A DNA stretch of 9,514 nucleotides from an uncultured Sphingobacteriales bacterium (GTDB lineage: Bacteria > Bacteroidota > Bacteroidia > Chitinophagales > Chitinophagaceae), in contig CAMPKG010000114.1 in NCBI GenBank assembly GCA_946887085.1, positions 1 through 9,514 of the forward strand, in the 5' to 3' direction. Below, piece by piece: positions 1 through 8,257 of this stretch. Numbering within the stretch: position 1 is the stretch's first letter; each line of letters begins with the position of its first letter. The position numbers were made by a program, and so were the translations under genes. The notes beneath the pieces are model-generated. The model did no database searches. It saw only the letters and a program-made list of their open reading frames with translations, and was not told the DNA's origin.

Positions 1-286
1 TTATTCGGTTTTGCTCGTCGGGATTATTTGGTTCCCAAATGATCGCCGGCTGATCTCCCTTATTCTCCAAATGGCGGTCCAGGCAGTTTTCGGTGATGTT
101 TAGCTTTCCGTTCAAAAACCATTTTATGCTGGGTTCAGTGAAGTTCCAATCAAGAGTTTTATCCCATTTTTGTTGCCACTTAAACTCCCCGGCAATACCC
201 GCCCAAAACCCTTCAGGGTTTTTAATGCTCTCTTCATATGCTTTTTGATACTCTTCAGCAGTTTTTATATGATAATAAGGATGCAT
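1..286 (-). CDS. acs: Acetyl-CoA synthetase, N-terminal fragment (continues beyond left edge)
   Basis: This is the first 95 codons of an AMP-forming acetyl-CoA synthetase, which makes acetyl-CoA from acetate, ATP and CoA in the cytoplasm. The frame is open from the ATG at 286-284 to the window edge. The translation starts MHPYYHIKTAEEYQKAYEES and continues with NPEGFWAG, then WDKTLDWNF, KWFLNGKLNITENCLDRHL and GDQPAIIWEPNNPDEQNRI. This matches the N-terminal cap domain of Acs (x-x-FW, W-F-x-G-x-LN-x-x-x-NC-x-DRH, IWEG-x-x-P), known from family knowledge. The ATP-binding and catalytic motifs lie outside the window, so activity cannot be judged. No Shine-Dalgarno is visible; the leader is A/T-rich, as is usual in Bacteroidota. 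It is divergent from the adhesin gene. Another acyl-CoA synthetase of the same subfamily, such as propionyl-CoA synthetase, is less likely but not excluded. Confidence 0.88.
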   Translation of the reverse strand, partial: MHPYYHIKTAEEYQKAYEESIKNPEGFWAGIAGEFKWQQKWDKTLDWNFTEPSIKWFLNGKLNITENCLDRHLENKGDQPAIIWEPNNPDEQNRI

Positions 287-348
287 GTTTGTTTAATTTT
301 TAATTAAAATCACCCCAACTTGTCAATATTAACTAATGTCTTTATTTA

Positions 349-380
349 TTGTGCGAATATTTAGGGAATTGTTAACTTTA
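349..380 (+). promoter_or_regulatory. Putative Bacteroidota-type promoter for the adhesin gene
   Basis: A TTG at 349-351 lies 21 bp before TAACTTTA at 373-380, which fits the Bacteroidota primary sigma factor pattern TTG-N19-21-TAnnTTTG with one mismatch. Transcription from it would begin about 35 nt before the ATG at 423. That supports the 423 start and argues against an in-frame ATG at 336, which lies upstream of this box. The call rests on consensus matching in an A/T-rich intergenic region, so a chance match is possible. Confidence 0.4.
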
Positions 381-422
381 ATTTGGAAAATTATCAACGG
401 GCTTGCCCCTAATTCTAAACCT

Positions 423-2009
423 ATGCCTGCGTATCTGCGTCATTCCATTTCAGTCCTTTTATTATTGATTACGAACCAGCTTTTTGCCCAGGTTCCTACA
501 GGTAATTTTACAGCTACACCGTCGAGTGGTTGTGTGCCCCTGGTCGTTAACTTTAGTGCTGCACAACCCAATCTTCCGGGAACTACTTATAACTGGATCA
601 ATCAACTTGGTAATAGCAGCAATGTAGGCAGTAACCCAACCCCGTCTACTACATACCTCGCGGCCGGCACATATACCGTTCAACTGCAGGTATCCAATGC
701 AAACGGTACTTCGTCCATTGTTACCAAGACGATCACTGTACATGATACGCCCAAAGTTGATTTTAGCGGCACACCCTTGACAGGTTGTCCTCCCCTGCAA
801 GTGAACCTGAGCCCCACAGGTACCATAAATGGCACGCCAGGTACGCCCACTTATCAGTGGGTGCTTGCAGGTAGTTCACTGCCGGTGTCGGGTTTGCAAA
901 ATCCACAACCGCAGTATACTACGCCTGGTACCTACAATGTTGTCCTTACCGTTACAAATAGCCAGGGTTGCTTCCGGAGCAAAAGCAAGTCGAGCTATAT
1001 CACTGTTCATCCGAAGCCCACGGCAAACTTTGTAGCCACGCAAAACATCTTTTGCCAGGCGCCTGCTGTCACCAACTTTAACTCAACGGTGAACGGAGGA
1101 ACTCCTCCATACACCTACAACTGGAGCTTTGGGCCACCCAACATTGCCAATCCAACAGGCGTATCGTTTGGCGGACCTGCACCGGCAAACCATAACGTAA
1201 CATTAACCGTAACGGATGCCAACAATTGCCAGGAGGTGGTAAACAAGCCGGCTTACGTACAGATAAAAAAACACACCGCGAACTTCTCCATGAGCGCGAA
1301 TTCGGGTTGTCGCGGCTCCACCATAACGTTCACGAATACCAGCACCACGGCGATCAGCAGTAGTGTATGGTACGATGGTACAACACAAATAGGCACCGGT
1401 TCACCGTTTAGCCATACCTTCCATAATTCCGGCGCGCACAATATTATGCTTGTGAGTTCCGATGGGCCATGCCCGGATACTATTGTGAAAACAGTGACGA
1501 TCCATCCAAAGCCGGTACTTAATTTTTCGATAACACCTAAGTACCCCTGCCCTCCACCTAACTCCAACGTCACATTTGTACCATCAGGCACCTGTACAAG
1601 TTTCCAATGGAATTTTGATGATGCGGGACCTCTGCCGCTTATCCAAAGTACGGCCGTAAGCCCGACGCATAACTATGCGCCTTGCAATTTTTACTGCCCG
1701 GTTGTTATCGGAACGGATGCAAACGGGTGTAAGGATACACTGCGTAAAATCGACTCGGTGCGTGTTTTGTGCGACATGCTCGTTATTCAAGCAGAGCAGG
1801 CGGGACAGGGTTGCATGCCGTTGAAAGACACATTTAGCGCTGTGCTAACAGGCTTTACTGAAGGCACGGGGAATTGCCGGACTGCTCCGCCGCCCAATAT
1901 CAGCATGGCTTATCCTTTCCCGATTACTCAATATGAATGGAAGTTTTGGGATAAAAGTCCGGCGGTGGTATCGAACGCGGCGGTGCCCATTTACACTTTT
2001 GACACCTGA
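423..2009 (+). CDS. N-terminal piece: secreted PKD-repeat protein, truncated by TGA
   Basis: This is the 528-residue product if translation stops at the TGA. The ATG at 423 is preferred over one at 336 because it gives a standard signal peptide: MPAYLRHSIS, a hydrophobic SVLLLLI core, and a typical Bacteroidota cleavage site LFAQ/VP. The mature part holds five full PKD-like repeats (about residues 24-110, 111-199, 200-284, 285-364, 365-451) and most of a sixth (452-528). Each repeat runs from an F-x-x-x-x-x-x-GC-x-PL-type strand through a W-x-F/W core to G-T-Y-x-V-x-L-x-V. Repeats 2-5 carry a Cys near the start and near the end (NGCKDT-like), suggesting one disulfide per repeat. It would be exported by Sec to the periplasm, but it lacks the C-terminal T9SS signal and so should not cross the outer membrane or be anchored. 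Its function alone is doubtful. Confidence 0.75.
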   Translation: MPAYLRHSISVLLLLITNQLFAQVPTGNFTATPSSGCVPLVVNFSAAQPNLPGTTYNWINQLGNSSNVGSNPTPSTTYLAAGTYTVQLQVSNANGTSSIVTKTITVHDTPKVDFSGTPLTGCPPLQVNLSPTGTINGTPGTPTYQWVLAGSSLPVSGLQNPQPQYTTPGTYNVVLTVTNSQGCFRSKSKSSYITVHPKPTANFVATQNIFCQAPAVTNFNSTVNGGTPPYTYNWSFGPPNIANPTGVSFGGPAPANHNVTLTVTDANNCQEVVNKPAYVQIKKHTANFSMSANSGCRGSTITFTNTSTTAISSSVWYDGTTQIGTGSPFSHTFHNSGAHNIMLVSSDGPCPDTIVKTVTIHPKPVLNFSITPKYPCPPPNSNVTFVPSGTCTSFQWNFDDAGPLPLIQSTAVSPTHNYAPCNFYCPVVIGTDANGCKDTLRKIDSVRVLCDMLVIQAEQAGQGCMPLKDTFSAVLTGFTEGTGNCRTAPPPNISMAYPFPITQYEWKFWDKSPAVVSNAAVPIYTFDT

Positions 2010-2384
2010 GGAATACATAAGGTTAAGCTCAAAGTCATAACCGGGAATGGTTGTACTTTTCATGACACTTTTGATGTTTACGTTGGGTCGATCCCCGATG
2101 CCGGTTTTTATGCGACTCCTTCCTTTCCCATTAGAATATGCCCCAATGACACCATTCAATTTACCGATACAACCGATTATCCGTGCGCAAGTCAGGGAAG
2201 TTACGGGTGGGAGTGGGATTTTGGTGATGGTACCATATCATTTGAACGCCACCCGAAAAAAGTTTATGATGATACGGCGGGAACTTTTTGCGTTACACTT
2301 ATTGCACGTTACAATGGATGTTATGACACACCTGTTATTAAATGTCCGGTTGTTATAGATTCACCGATCGCAAAATTTGATCTC

Positions 2385-5135
2385 GTGTATAACTGCGACA
2401 CGCCATTGAAGCTCAAACTCATAAATAAGTCATATGGGTATACATCGTTCCAGTGGAATTTCGGGTATGGCAGTCCGCCTGTTACAAGTACACAATTAGA
2501 CCCGGTTCATACATTCCCTGCATACGGTACGTACACCATAAAGTTGACAACATATAACAATGTCCTTGGGTGTATGGACACGTTTAAGCGAACGGTTACG
2601 CTAATAAATCCACAACCGTTTTTAACGGCTCATGATACCACGATATGCCCGGGAGACAAGGTCCACTTTAGCACCGGGTTTACCAACCCGAGCTATTTTG
2701 TCACTTCGTATTGGTGGTTCATAAATAATTCACTGGCTACGCTTGACAGTCTTGCAACCTACACGCATACGTTTCCGAGTACAGGCTACCAAAAAGTACA
2801 GGTAACACTGGAGGATACCTGGGGTTGCCTGCACACTCTTGTAAAGAACAATTGGGTGTTAGTGTCCAAACCCACTGTTGATTTCACCGCGGTGCCGGTA
2901 TCGGGCTGCACACCACTGTCGGTGAACTTCACCAGCCAGGGAGTTCCTAACCCTAACCCTGGAGCCCCGCTTGTCAACCGATTCTGGGATTTTGGCAATA
3001 GCGTTACATTAAATCAACCCGGCGCTTCACCGCCTAATCCTCCGACACAATACTACCACAACGCAGGTGCGTACGATGTGAAACTGGTTTTGACCGATGC
3101 CAGCGGGTGTAAAGATTCGTTGACGAAAGGCGGTTATATTAACGCCTATAAACCAGTCGCGGATTTCTCCGCTGACGATGTCGATGCATGTATTGATCAA
3201 GCCGTCGCGTTCACAAATCTTACACCTAACGTCGCTTCTGCGACCTGGGACTTTGGCGATGGAAGCCCGATAGTTACTTCCACAAATGCCAGTCATACTT
3301 ACACTCAAACAGGCTCGTATACAGTAACGATGGTAGCTACGGATAACAATGGTTGTAAGGACACGATCGTGAAGCCTGCATTTATCAAGCTGACCAAGCC
3401 GAGTGCGTCTTTCACAATGACACGATCGCTTGCTATTTGTCCTCCGCTCGTCGATACGTTCACGAATACATCTTCACCCGGTATCTATACCTGGGATTTT
3501 GATAAAGGGAACGGTTTCCTGACAATACCTTCAATGACGATAGTTGAGGCGTTTGTGACACCTAAGAAGTATAACGTTACCCTTGTTGTCACCGACGCCG
3601 CAGGTTGTACGGATACAGCCAGTGCCTTTGTGGATGTACTGGGATATAGCGGAGCCTTCAGCTATACACCATTAAGCGGTTGCAAGCCGCTTGAGGTTAC
3701 ATTCACAACAACGCTCACCAATATCCCTTCCATCATCTGGGATTTCAACGATGGTAACACGATCACTTCTTCCAGCTCATCAGTTACTCATATTTATACA
3801 ACCGCGGGCAAATATGTTCCGAAGATGATCATGAGTAATGGCGGCGGTTGCACAAGCTCAAGTATCGGCGAAGACACGATCAAAGTTGATGGTGTTACCG
3901 CCGACTTTGGACATTCGCCTGCGTGTGTGGGTTACGAAGTAACACTGACAGATAAGTCGACGAGTGTGTTCTCGCCCGTATCTAACCAGGTTTGGGAACT
4001 GGATAATGGTAACGGCACGGTGACGGTCGCCGGGACGCCCGTTAAACGTTACTATCCGAAGATTGGTTCCTATCCGGTCAAGCTAATGGTGGTGAATGCC
4101 AATGGTTGTAAGGATACGCTGACAAAAGACATTTACATCAACGACCTGCCTGTGATCAGTGCGGGAGCAGACACTGTTATTTGCCTGAAGGATGCAGCAC
4201 AACTCCAGGGTAGTGGTGGGGTGTCTTACTTGTGGGGGCCAGCCAATGCAGGATTGAGCTGTCTGGACTGTCCGAACCCACTAGCTTATGCCATCGACAC
4301 GACTCAGTATGTTGTCATTGGTACTGACGCGAACGGCTGCAGTGATACAGACCAGGTGGTTGTCAAGATAAAATATAAAGTAACAGCAGTCGTGGGCGAA
4401 GGCAGCGAGATATGTGACGATGAGCCTGCTGCTTTAGAAGTCAGCGGTGCTCAAACTTATGAGTGGACACCTGCTAATGTTCTTAATAATGCAACTTCAC
4501 CCAAGCCGATCGCGAACCCACATACAACTACGATCTTCCGCGTTGTTTCCAGCGAGGGCAGTTGTATACCGGATACAGATTTTGTAAAAGTGGTAGTATT
4601 CCCTAAGCCAACTGTTCGTGCAACAGGGGCTACTACTATCATCGCCGGTAGCGATGCGCCGATAAATGCTGAAGGAGATCACATTCATACGTTCTTGTGG
4701 AAGCCCTCAGAGACGTTGAATTGCTCAGACTGCCCCAACCCGATCGCGAGGCCTAATAAAACGACAAAATATGTTGTGGTGGCTACCACAGAGCACAATT
4801 GCCAGGATTCAGCAGACGTAACCATCAAGGTGATCTGCGACCAAAGCCAGCTCTTCATGCCCAATACGTTCACTCCGAATGGTGACGGTATGAATGATGT
4901 GTTTCTGCCGCGCGGTGTAGGATTTGACAAACTCAGATCATTCCGCGTATACAACAGGTGGGGCGAGGTAGTGTTCGAAAAGACTAACATGACGCTAAAC
5001 GACAAGGCCATAGGATGGGATGGTACCTTCAGAGGCCAGGCGTTGCCGCCCGATGTATTCGTATATACTGTTGAAGCTGATTGCGATGATGGAGAAGTGA
5101 TCAGGTGGAAAGGTGACATAACGCTAATCAGATAA
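2385..5135 (+). CDS. C-terminal piece: PKD/Ig-like repeats with T9SS type B sorting domain
   Basis: The frame is open from 2010; GTG at 2385 is merely the first usual start and has no ribosome-binding site, so it may not be a real start. From 2385 there are 916 codons: about seven PKD repeats (residues 1-589; clear W-DFGDGSP core in SATWDFGDGSPIVTSTNASH), three Ig-like modules (about 590-665, 666-742, 743-820), and a C-terminal domain (821-916) reading MPNTFTPNGDGMNDVFLPRG, FRVYNRWGEVVFE, GWDGTFRGQ and PPDVFVYTVEA. That end is the gliding-motility-associated/CHU_C type B sorting domain, which directs passage through the T9SS to the cell surface. Modules 1 and 3 share a C-x-x-CPNP motif (nt 4260 and 4722). 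There is no signal peptide, so without the upstream part it could not reach the periplasm. A PorP/SprF gene follows after 10 bp, as is usual for intact cargo of this class. Confidence 0.72.
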   Translation: MYNCDTPLKLKLINKSYGYTSFQWNFGYGSPPVTSTQLDPVHTFPAYGTYTIKLTTYNNVLGCMDTFKRTVTLINPQPFLTAHDTTICPGDKVHFSTGFTNPSYFVTSYWWFINNSLATLDSLATYTHTFPSTGYQKVQVTLEDTWGCLHTLVKNNWVLVSKPTVDFTAVPVSGCTPLSVNFTSQGVPNPNPGAPLVNRFWDFGNSVTLNQPGASPPNPPTQYYHNAGAYDVKLVLTDASGCKDSLTKGGYINAYKPVADFSADDVDACIDQAVAFTNLTPNVASATWDFGDGSPIVTSTNASHTYTQTGSYTVTMVATDNNGCKDTIVKPAFIKLTKPSASFTMTRSLAICPPLVDTFTNTSSPGIYTWDFDKGNGFLTIPSMTIVEAFVTPKKYNVTLVVTDAAGCTDTASAFVDVLGYSGAFSYTPLSGCKPLEVTFTTTLTNIPSIIWDFNDGNTITSSSSSVTHIYTTAGKYVPKMIMSNGGGCTSSSIGEDTIKVDGVTADFGHSPACVGYEVTLTDKSTSVFSPVSNQVWELDNGNGTVTVAGTPVKRYYPKIGSYPVKLMVVNANGCKDTLTKDIYINDLPVISAGADTVICLKDAAQLQGSGGVSYLWGPANAGLSCLDCPNPLAYAIDTTQYVVIGTDANGCSDTDQVVVKIKYKVTAVVGEGSEICDDEPAALEVSGAQTYEWTPANVLNNATSPKPIANPHTTTIFRVVSSEGSCIPDTDFVKVVVFPKPTVRATGATTIIAGSDAPINAEGDHIHTFLWKPSETLNCSDCPNPIARPNKTTKYVVVATTEHNCQDSADVTIKVICDQSQLFMPNTFTPNGDGMNDVFLPRGVGFDKLRSFRVYNRWGEVVFEKTNMTLNDKAIGWDGTFRGQALPPDVFVYTVEADCDDGEVIRWKGDITLIR

Positions 5136-5145
5136 ATTTGAGAAG

Positions 5146-6198
5146 ATGAACAAGATTATTAAGAGGACGATATATGCACTGTCGGTGATTTGCCTGCCGA
5201 CTGTTGTTGCGGCACAGGATATTCACTTCTCACAATTCTATGAGACGTCTATTCTCCGCAACCCTTCGCTGACGGGCATATTCTCGGGCGACTATAAAGT
5301 AGGCGTTGCCTATAAGAGCCAATGGGATGCTGTGAGCAGCAAGGTCTTTCAAACTGGAATGATATCCGCAGAAACCCGTTTCCCAATCAATCAAAACATC
5401 AACGACTTTGTGAGCGTGGGCTTGCTCTCGTATTACGATAAAGCAGGAAGTGCGGGTATGCAAACATTGACTGCTTATCCGGCAATTAACTACAACAAAT
5501 CATTGGAAGGCGAGAACAATTCTTTCCTTTCACTTGGGTTTACCGGGGGGTATATCTCGCGCAACTTCGATCCTACTAAAATAACTACCGACAACCAGTA
5601 TCAGGGCGGCCGCTATGATCCTGCTAATCCAACCGGCGAGAACATACCTACGCAACAAATAACCATGTGGGACCTGGGAACCGGCCTTACTTTTAGCAGC
5701 AATGGCAAGGAGTCGGAAAATCCGATGACCTATTATATCGGAGTTGCCGCTTATCACTTTACCAAGCCCCGCAATTCATTCTTCGGCAATAATGATATCT
5801 ACCTGGGCACGCGCTGGAACGGTACCGCGGGAATGAGTAAAAAGCTGAATGAATATTATGCCGTTCAGTTTCACGCCAACTACAGCAAGCAAGGTAGCCA
5901 CTCAGAGTTGATCGCAGGGGGCCTCATCGGATGGAATAAGATGGACGTTGTCGGAAACACGCCACTATTCTCACTCAACTTCGGCGTCTTCTACAGGGTG
6001 AGCGATGCGATCATACCCGTGCTGGAATTGAAATACAAAGACTTCTCCATCGGTACCAGTTACGATATGAACGTATCTACGCTGAAAGCAGCCAGCAACC
6101 TGCGCGGCGGCTTTGAGCTTAATGTATTCAAAACGGGCCTCTTCAATAACCCAAGTTTCCAGAAAAGCCGCACCATATGCCCGCACTCATTTTGGTAA
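5146..6198 (+). CDS. PorP/SprF family type IX secretion system outer-membrane protein
   Basis: A 350-residue protein with a signal peptide (MNKIIKRTIYALSVICLPTVVAAQ, cut near residues 23-24) and the family's hallmark start of the mature protein: QDIHFSQFYETSILRNPSLTGIFSGDYKVGVAYKSQW. The rest is rich in alternating aromatic/glycine strands (FLSLGFTGGYISRNF, YYIGVAAYHFTKP, YAVQFHANYSKQGSHSELIAGGLIGW, FGVFYRVSDAIIPVLELKYKDFSIGTSYDMNVSTL), as expected of a 14-strand-like outer-membrane barrel, and it ends with a Cys-Pro near the C-terminus (TICPHSFW). Family members such as SprF are needed to export or attach the type B cargo encoded next to them. The start 10 bp after the adhesin stop, with AGAAG just before the ATG, indicates one operon. 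If the adhesin is dead, this gene has lost its obvious cargo, though it could serve another. Confidence 0.92.
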   Translation: MNKIIKRTIYALSVICLPTVVAAQDIHFSQFYETSILRNPSLTGIFSGDYKVGVAYKSQWDAVSSKVFQTGMISAETRFPINQNINDFVSVGLLSYYDKAGSAGMQTLTAYPAINYNKSLEGENNSFLSLGFTGGYISRNFDPTKITTDNQYQGGRYDPANPTGENIPTQQITMWDLGTGLTFSSNGKESENPMTYYIGVAAYHFTKPRNSFFGNNDIYLGTRWNGTAGMSKKLNEYYAVQFHANYSKQGSHSELIAGGLIGWNKMDVVGNTPLFSLNFGVFYRVSDAIIPVLELKYKDFSIGTSYDMNVSTLKAASNLRGGFELNVFKTGLFNNPSFQKSRTICPHSFW

Positions 6199-6220
6199 CA
6201 GGTATGAACTTCATATAATT

Positions 6221-6254
6221 TAAGAGCCCCGCAAATTGCGGGGCTCTTAGTTTT
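6221..6254 (+). terminator. Rho-independent terminator after the PorP/SprF gene
   Basis: A perfect 12-bp stem (6221-6232 with 6238-6249, TAAGAGCCCCGC pairing with GCGGGGCTCTTA) closes an AAATT loop and is followed by TTTT at 6251-6254. It begins 22 bp after the PorP/SprF stop and ends adhesin operon transcription. On the minus strand the same stem lies just beyond the groEL stop (6268), but the bases following it there (AATTATATGA) are a poor U-tract, so two-way use is only possible. Confidence 0.88.
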
Positions 6255-6267
6255 ATCGGATGAGTGA

Positions 6268-7908
6268 TTAATAACCCATATCCATACCGCCTGGCATACC
6301 ACCATGTGCGTGGCCTGCTGCAGACTTAGGCTCAGGCTTGTCAGCTATTACACACTCTGTTGTCAGCAGCATGCTAGCAATAGATGCAGCGTTCTCAAGA
6401 GCTACACGGCTAACTTTGGTCGGGTCGATAACGCCGGCAGCCAGCATGTTCTCATAAGTTTCAGTGCGTGCGTTGAAGCCGAAGTCAGCTTTACCTTCAC
6501 GAACTTTCTGCACTACGATTGAGCCTTCGATACCAGCATTGGCAACGATCTGGCGCAGTGGCTCTTCAAGAGCGCGGCGCACGATAACGATACCTGTTGC
6601 TTCGTCGTTGTTATCACCTTTCAGGTCTTTCAGCGACTCGATAGCGCGGATATAAGCTACGCCGCCACCCGGTACGATACCTTCTTCAACAGCAGCGCGT
6701 GTTGCATGCAGTGCATCGTCTACGCGGTCTTTCTTTTCTTTCATTTCAACCTCGGTAGAAGCACCTACGTACAATACAGCTACTCCACCGCTCAGCTTAG
6801 CAAGACGCTCCTGCAGTTTCTCGCGGTCGTAATCGCTGGTAGTTGATTCGATCTGCGATTTGATCTGGTTAACACGGGCAACGATATTGTCCTTTTCACC
6901 TTTACCGCCAACAACAGTTGTGTTGTCTTTGTCGATGGTGATGCTTTCTGCCTGGCCAAGGTAAGCCATAGAAGCGTTCTCCAGTTTGTAACCCTGGTCT
7001 TCGCTGATAACAGTACCGCCTGTCAGTACGGCGATGTCCTGCAGCATTTCTTTACGACGGTCGCCGAAGCCCGGAGCTTTAACAGCAGCGATCTTCAAAG
7101 AACCACGCAGTTTGTTCACTACCAGTGTAGCCAGCGCTTCGCCGTCTACATCTTCAGCGATGATCAGCAGCGGGCGGCCGCTTTGCACCACACTTTCCAG
7201 TATAGGGAGAATATCTTTCAGCGTGCTTACTTTTTTCTCATAGATAAGAATGTAAGGGTTCTGAAGCTCTACCTGCATTTTCTCTGTATTGGTTACAAAG
7301 TATGGGCTCAGGTAACCGCGGTCGAACTGCATACCTTCCACTACTTCTACAGTAGTATCAGTGCCTTTCGCTTCTTCCACAGTGATAACGCCTTCGTTAC
7401 CCACTTTAGCCATAGCAGCAGCTATCAGGCCGCCGATAGTGCTATCGTTGTTGGCAGAGATAGTAGCAACCTGCTCTATCTTCTTGTTGTCGTTACCTAC
7501 CTTTTCAGATTGTTTTTTCAGGTTCTCAACAACAGTAGTCACTGCTTTGTCGATACCGCGCTTCAGGTCCATTGGGTTGGCGCCTGCGGCTACGTTCTTC
7601 AAACCTTCGCTGATGATAGACTGAGCCAGAACGGTTGCAGTAGTAGTGCCATCACCTGCAACGTCTGCAGTTTTAGAGGCTACTTCTTTCACCATTTGCG
7701 CACCGAGATTCTCGATAGCATCTTCCAGCTCAATTTCTTTGGCTACTGAAACACCGTCTTTAGTAATGCCCGGAGCACCGAATTTTTTCTCGATAACCAC
7801 GTTACGGCCTTTAGGACCGAGGGTAACTTTCACAGCATCGGCAAGGATATCAACGCCGCGTTTCATTCTGTTACGAGCTTCTATATTAAAGAAGAGTTGT
7901 TTTGACAT
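6268..7908 (-). CDS. groEL: Chaperonin GroEL (60 kDa, Hsp60)
   Basis: A 546-residue GroEL, the ATP-driven double-ring folding chamber of the cytoplasm, working with GroES. The start at 7908 gives [20 protein letters not shown], the usual N-terminus; the frame extends 21 codons further upstream but that part is not conserved and reads through the groES-groEL spacer. Visible signatures are [11 protein letters not shown] (residues 28-38), the nucleotide-binding GDGTTT (85-90, with the Asp matching E. coli D87), the apical segment [56 protein letters not shown], and the Gly/Met-rich tail [11 protein letters not shown]. Length and motifs are all normal. The leader between groES and groEL is A-rich (eight A in a row about 10-20 bases before the start) instead of carrying a Shine-Dalgarno, which suits Bacteroidota. 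It is co-transcribed with groES. Confidence 0.98.
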   Translation of the reverse strand: MSKQLFFNIEARNRMKRGVDILADAVKVTLGPKGRNVVIEKKFGAPGITKDGVSVAKEIELEDAIENLGAQMVKEVASKTADVAGDGTTTATVLAQSIISEGLKNVAAGANPMDLKRGIDKAVTTVVENLKKQSEKVGNDNKKIEQVATISANNDSTIGGLIAAAMAKVGNEGVITVEEAKGTDTTVEVVEGMQFDRGYLSPYFVTNTEKMQVELQNPYILIYEKKVSTLKDILPILESVVQSGRPLLIIAEDVDGEALATLVVNKLRGSLKIAAVKAPGFGDRRKEMLQDIAVLTGGTVISEDQGYKLENASMAYLGQAESITIDKDNTTVVGGKGEKDNIVARVNQIKSQIESTTSDYDREKLQERLAKLSGGVAVLYVGASTEVEMKEKKDRVDDALHATRAAVEEGIVPGGGVAYIRAIESLKDLKGDNNDEATGIVIVRRALEEPLRQIVANAGIEGSIVVQKVREGKADFGFNARTETYENMLAAGVIDPTKVSRVALENAASIASMLLTTECVIADKPEPKSAAGHAHGGMPGGMDMGY

Positions 7909-7948
7909 ATGATTGATTGTTTTTTTTAGTGTTTTAGATAACTGTTGT

Positions 7949-7964
7949 TCCCGCGCGCACGGGA
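7949..7964 (-). other. Small GC hairpin in the groES-groEL spacer
   Basis: A 5-bp stem TCCCG/CGGGA (7949-7953 with 7960-7964) closes a CGCGCA loop in the 67-bp spacer, about 40 bases upstream of the groEL start. It is the only GC-rich spot in an A/T-rich spacer. It could be a weak pause or RNA-processing site that sets groES and groEL levels separately, but the stem is short and this is inference. Confidence 0.25.
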
Positions 7965-7975
7965 TTGTCAATTAA

Positions 7976-8257
7976 TTAGACAACTGCCAGGATATCGCTT
8001 TCGCGCATGATCAGGTAATCAGCGCCTTCCAGGCTGATCTCGGTACCTGCGTATTTACCATACAGTACATTGTCGCCCGATTTTACGCTCATGGGCTCAT
8101 CTTTTTTACCGGGGCCGGCCGCTACTACGATGCCGCGCTGCGGTTTTTCTTTTGCTGTGTCAGGGATAATGATGCCGCCTGCAGTTTTCTCTTCAGCTGC
8201 TGCGGGTTTAACGATCACCCTGTCGTGAAGCGGGGTAATGTTTACGTTGTTTGCCAT
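7976..8257 (-). CDS. groES: Co-chaperonin GroES (10 kDa, Hsp10)
   Basis: A 93-residue GroES, the heptameric lid of the GroEL chamber. It shows [22 protein letters not shown] near the N-terminus, the mobile-loop tripeptide III at residues 29-31 (within [16 protein letters not shown]) that contacts GroEL, then [26 protein letters not shown] and [13 protein letters not shown] at the C-terminus. Length is typical for bacteria. The ATG at 8257 is the only sensible start; no Shine-Dalgarno precedes it (leader AAATAACACAGATT). It is the first gene of the groES-groEL operon. I saw no CIRCE (HrcA-binding) inverted repeat in the 180 bases upstream, so heat control, if any, must use other means. It is transcribed away from the peroxiredoxin gene. 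Confidence 0.98.
   Translation of the reverse strand: MANNVNITPLHDRVIVKPAAAEEKTAGGIIIPDTAKEKPQRGIVVAAGPGKKDEPMSVKSGDNVLYGKYAGTEISLEGADYLIMRESDILAVV

Larger units (their letters stand above)
423..5135 (+). pseudogene. Multi-PKD-domain T9SS adhesin gene interrupted by one in-frame TGA
   Basis: Read through the TGA at 2007-2009 (codon 529), this is one continuous frame of 1570 codons with no frameshift and no other stop. It has a signal peptide (residues 1-23), about 14 PKD-type repeats of 80-90 residues (from residue 24 to about 1243), three Ig-like modules, and a C-terminal T9SS type B sorting domain (last 96 residues). The TGA falls inside PKD repeat 6, between PIYTFDT and GIHKVKLKV, exactly where other repeats read like QYTTPGTYNVVLTV. 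The first Cys of that repeat (QGC) lies before the stop and the second (NGC) after it. No usual start codon occurs between 2010 and 2384. I infer a single ancestral gene broken by a point mutation, or a base error in the sequence. Intact, it would be a secreted surface adhesin or matrix protein. TGG codes Trp throughout and every complete gene here ends in TAA, so there is no sign of a recoded TGA. Confidence 0.75.

Noticed and set aside
336..422. ATG at 336 as the start of the adhesin
   Set aside because: It would place 29 extra residues before the clear signal peptide and lies upstream of the best promoter match; ATG 423 gives a standard Sec signal.
2007..2042. Selenocysteine or recoded TGA: a 5-bp stem GGTTA/TAACC (2021-2025 with 2038-2042) follows the TGA
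   Set aside because: The stem is short with a 12-base loop, the site is a loop position of a structural PKD repeat with no redox role, TGG codes Trp normally across the window, and no other gene uses TGA internally.
4685..5119. 144-codon minus-strand frame inside the adhesin C-terminus
   Set aside because: It is antisense to a well-recognised T9SS sorting domain and has no recognisable features.
7183..7749. 188-codon plus-strand frame antisense to groEL
   Set aside because: GroEL on the other strand is unambiguous; the antisense translation is Phe/Ser/Cys-rich without any domain.
7909..7971. 21-codon N-terminal extension of GroEL
   Set aside because: GroEL homologues begin near MSKQLFF; the extension is the open groES-groEL spacer containing a hairpin and an A-run.
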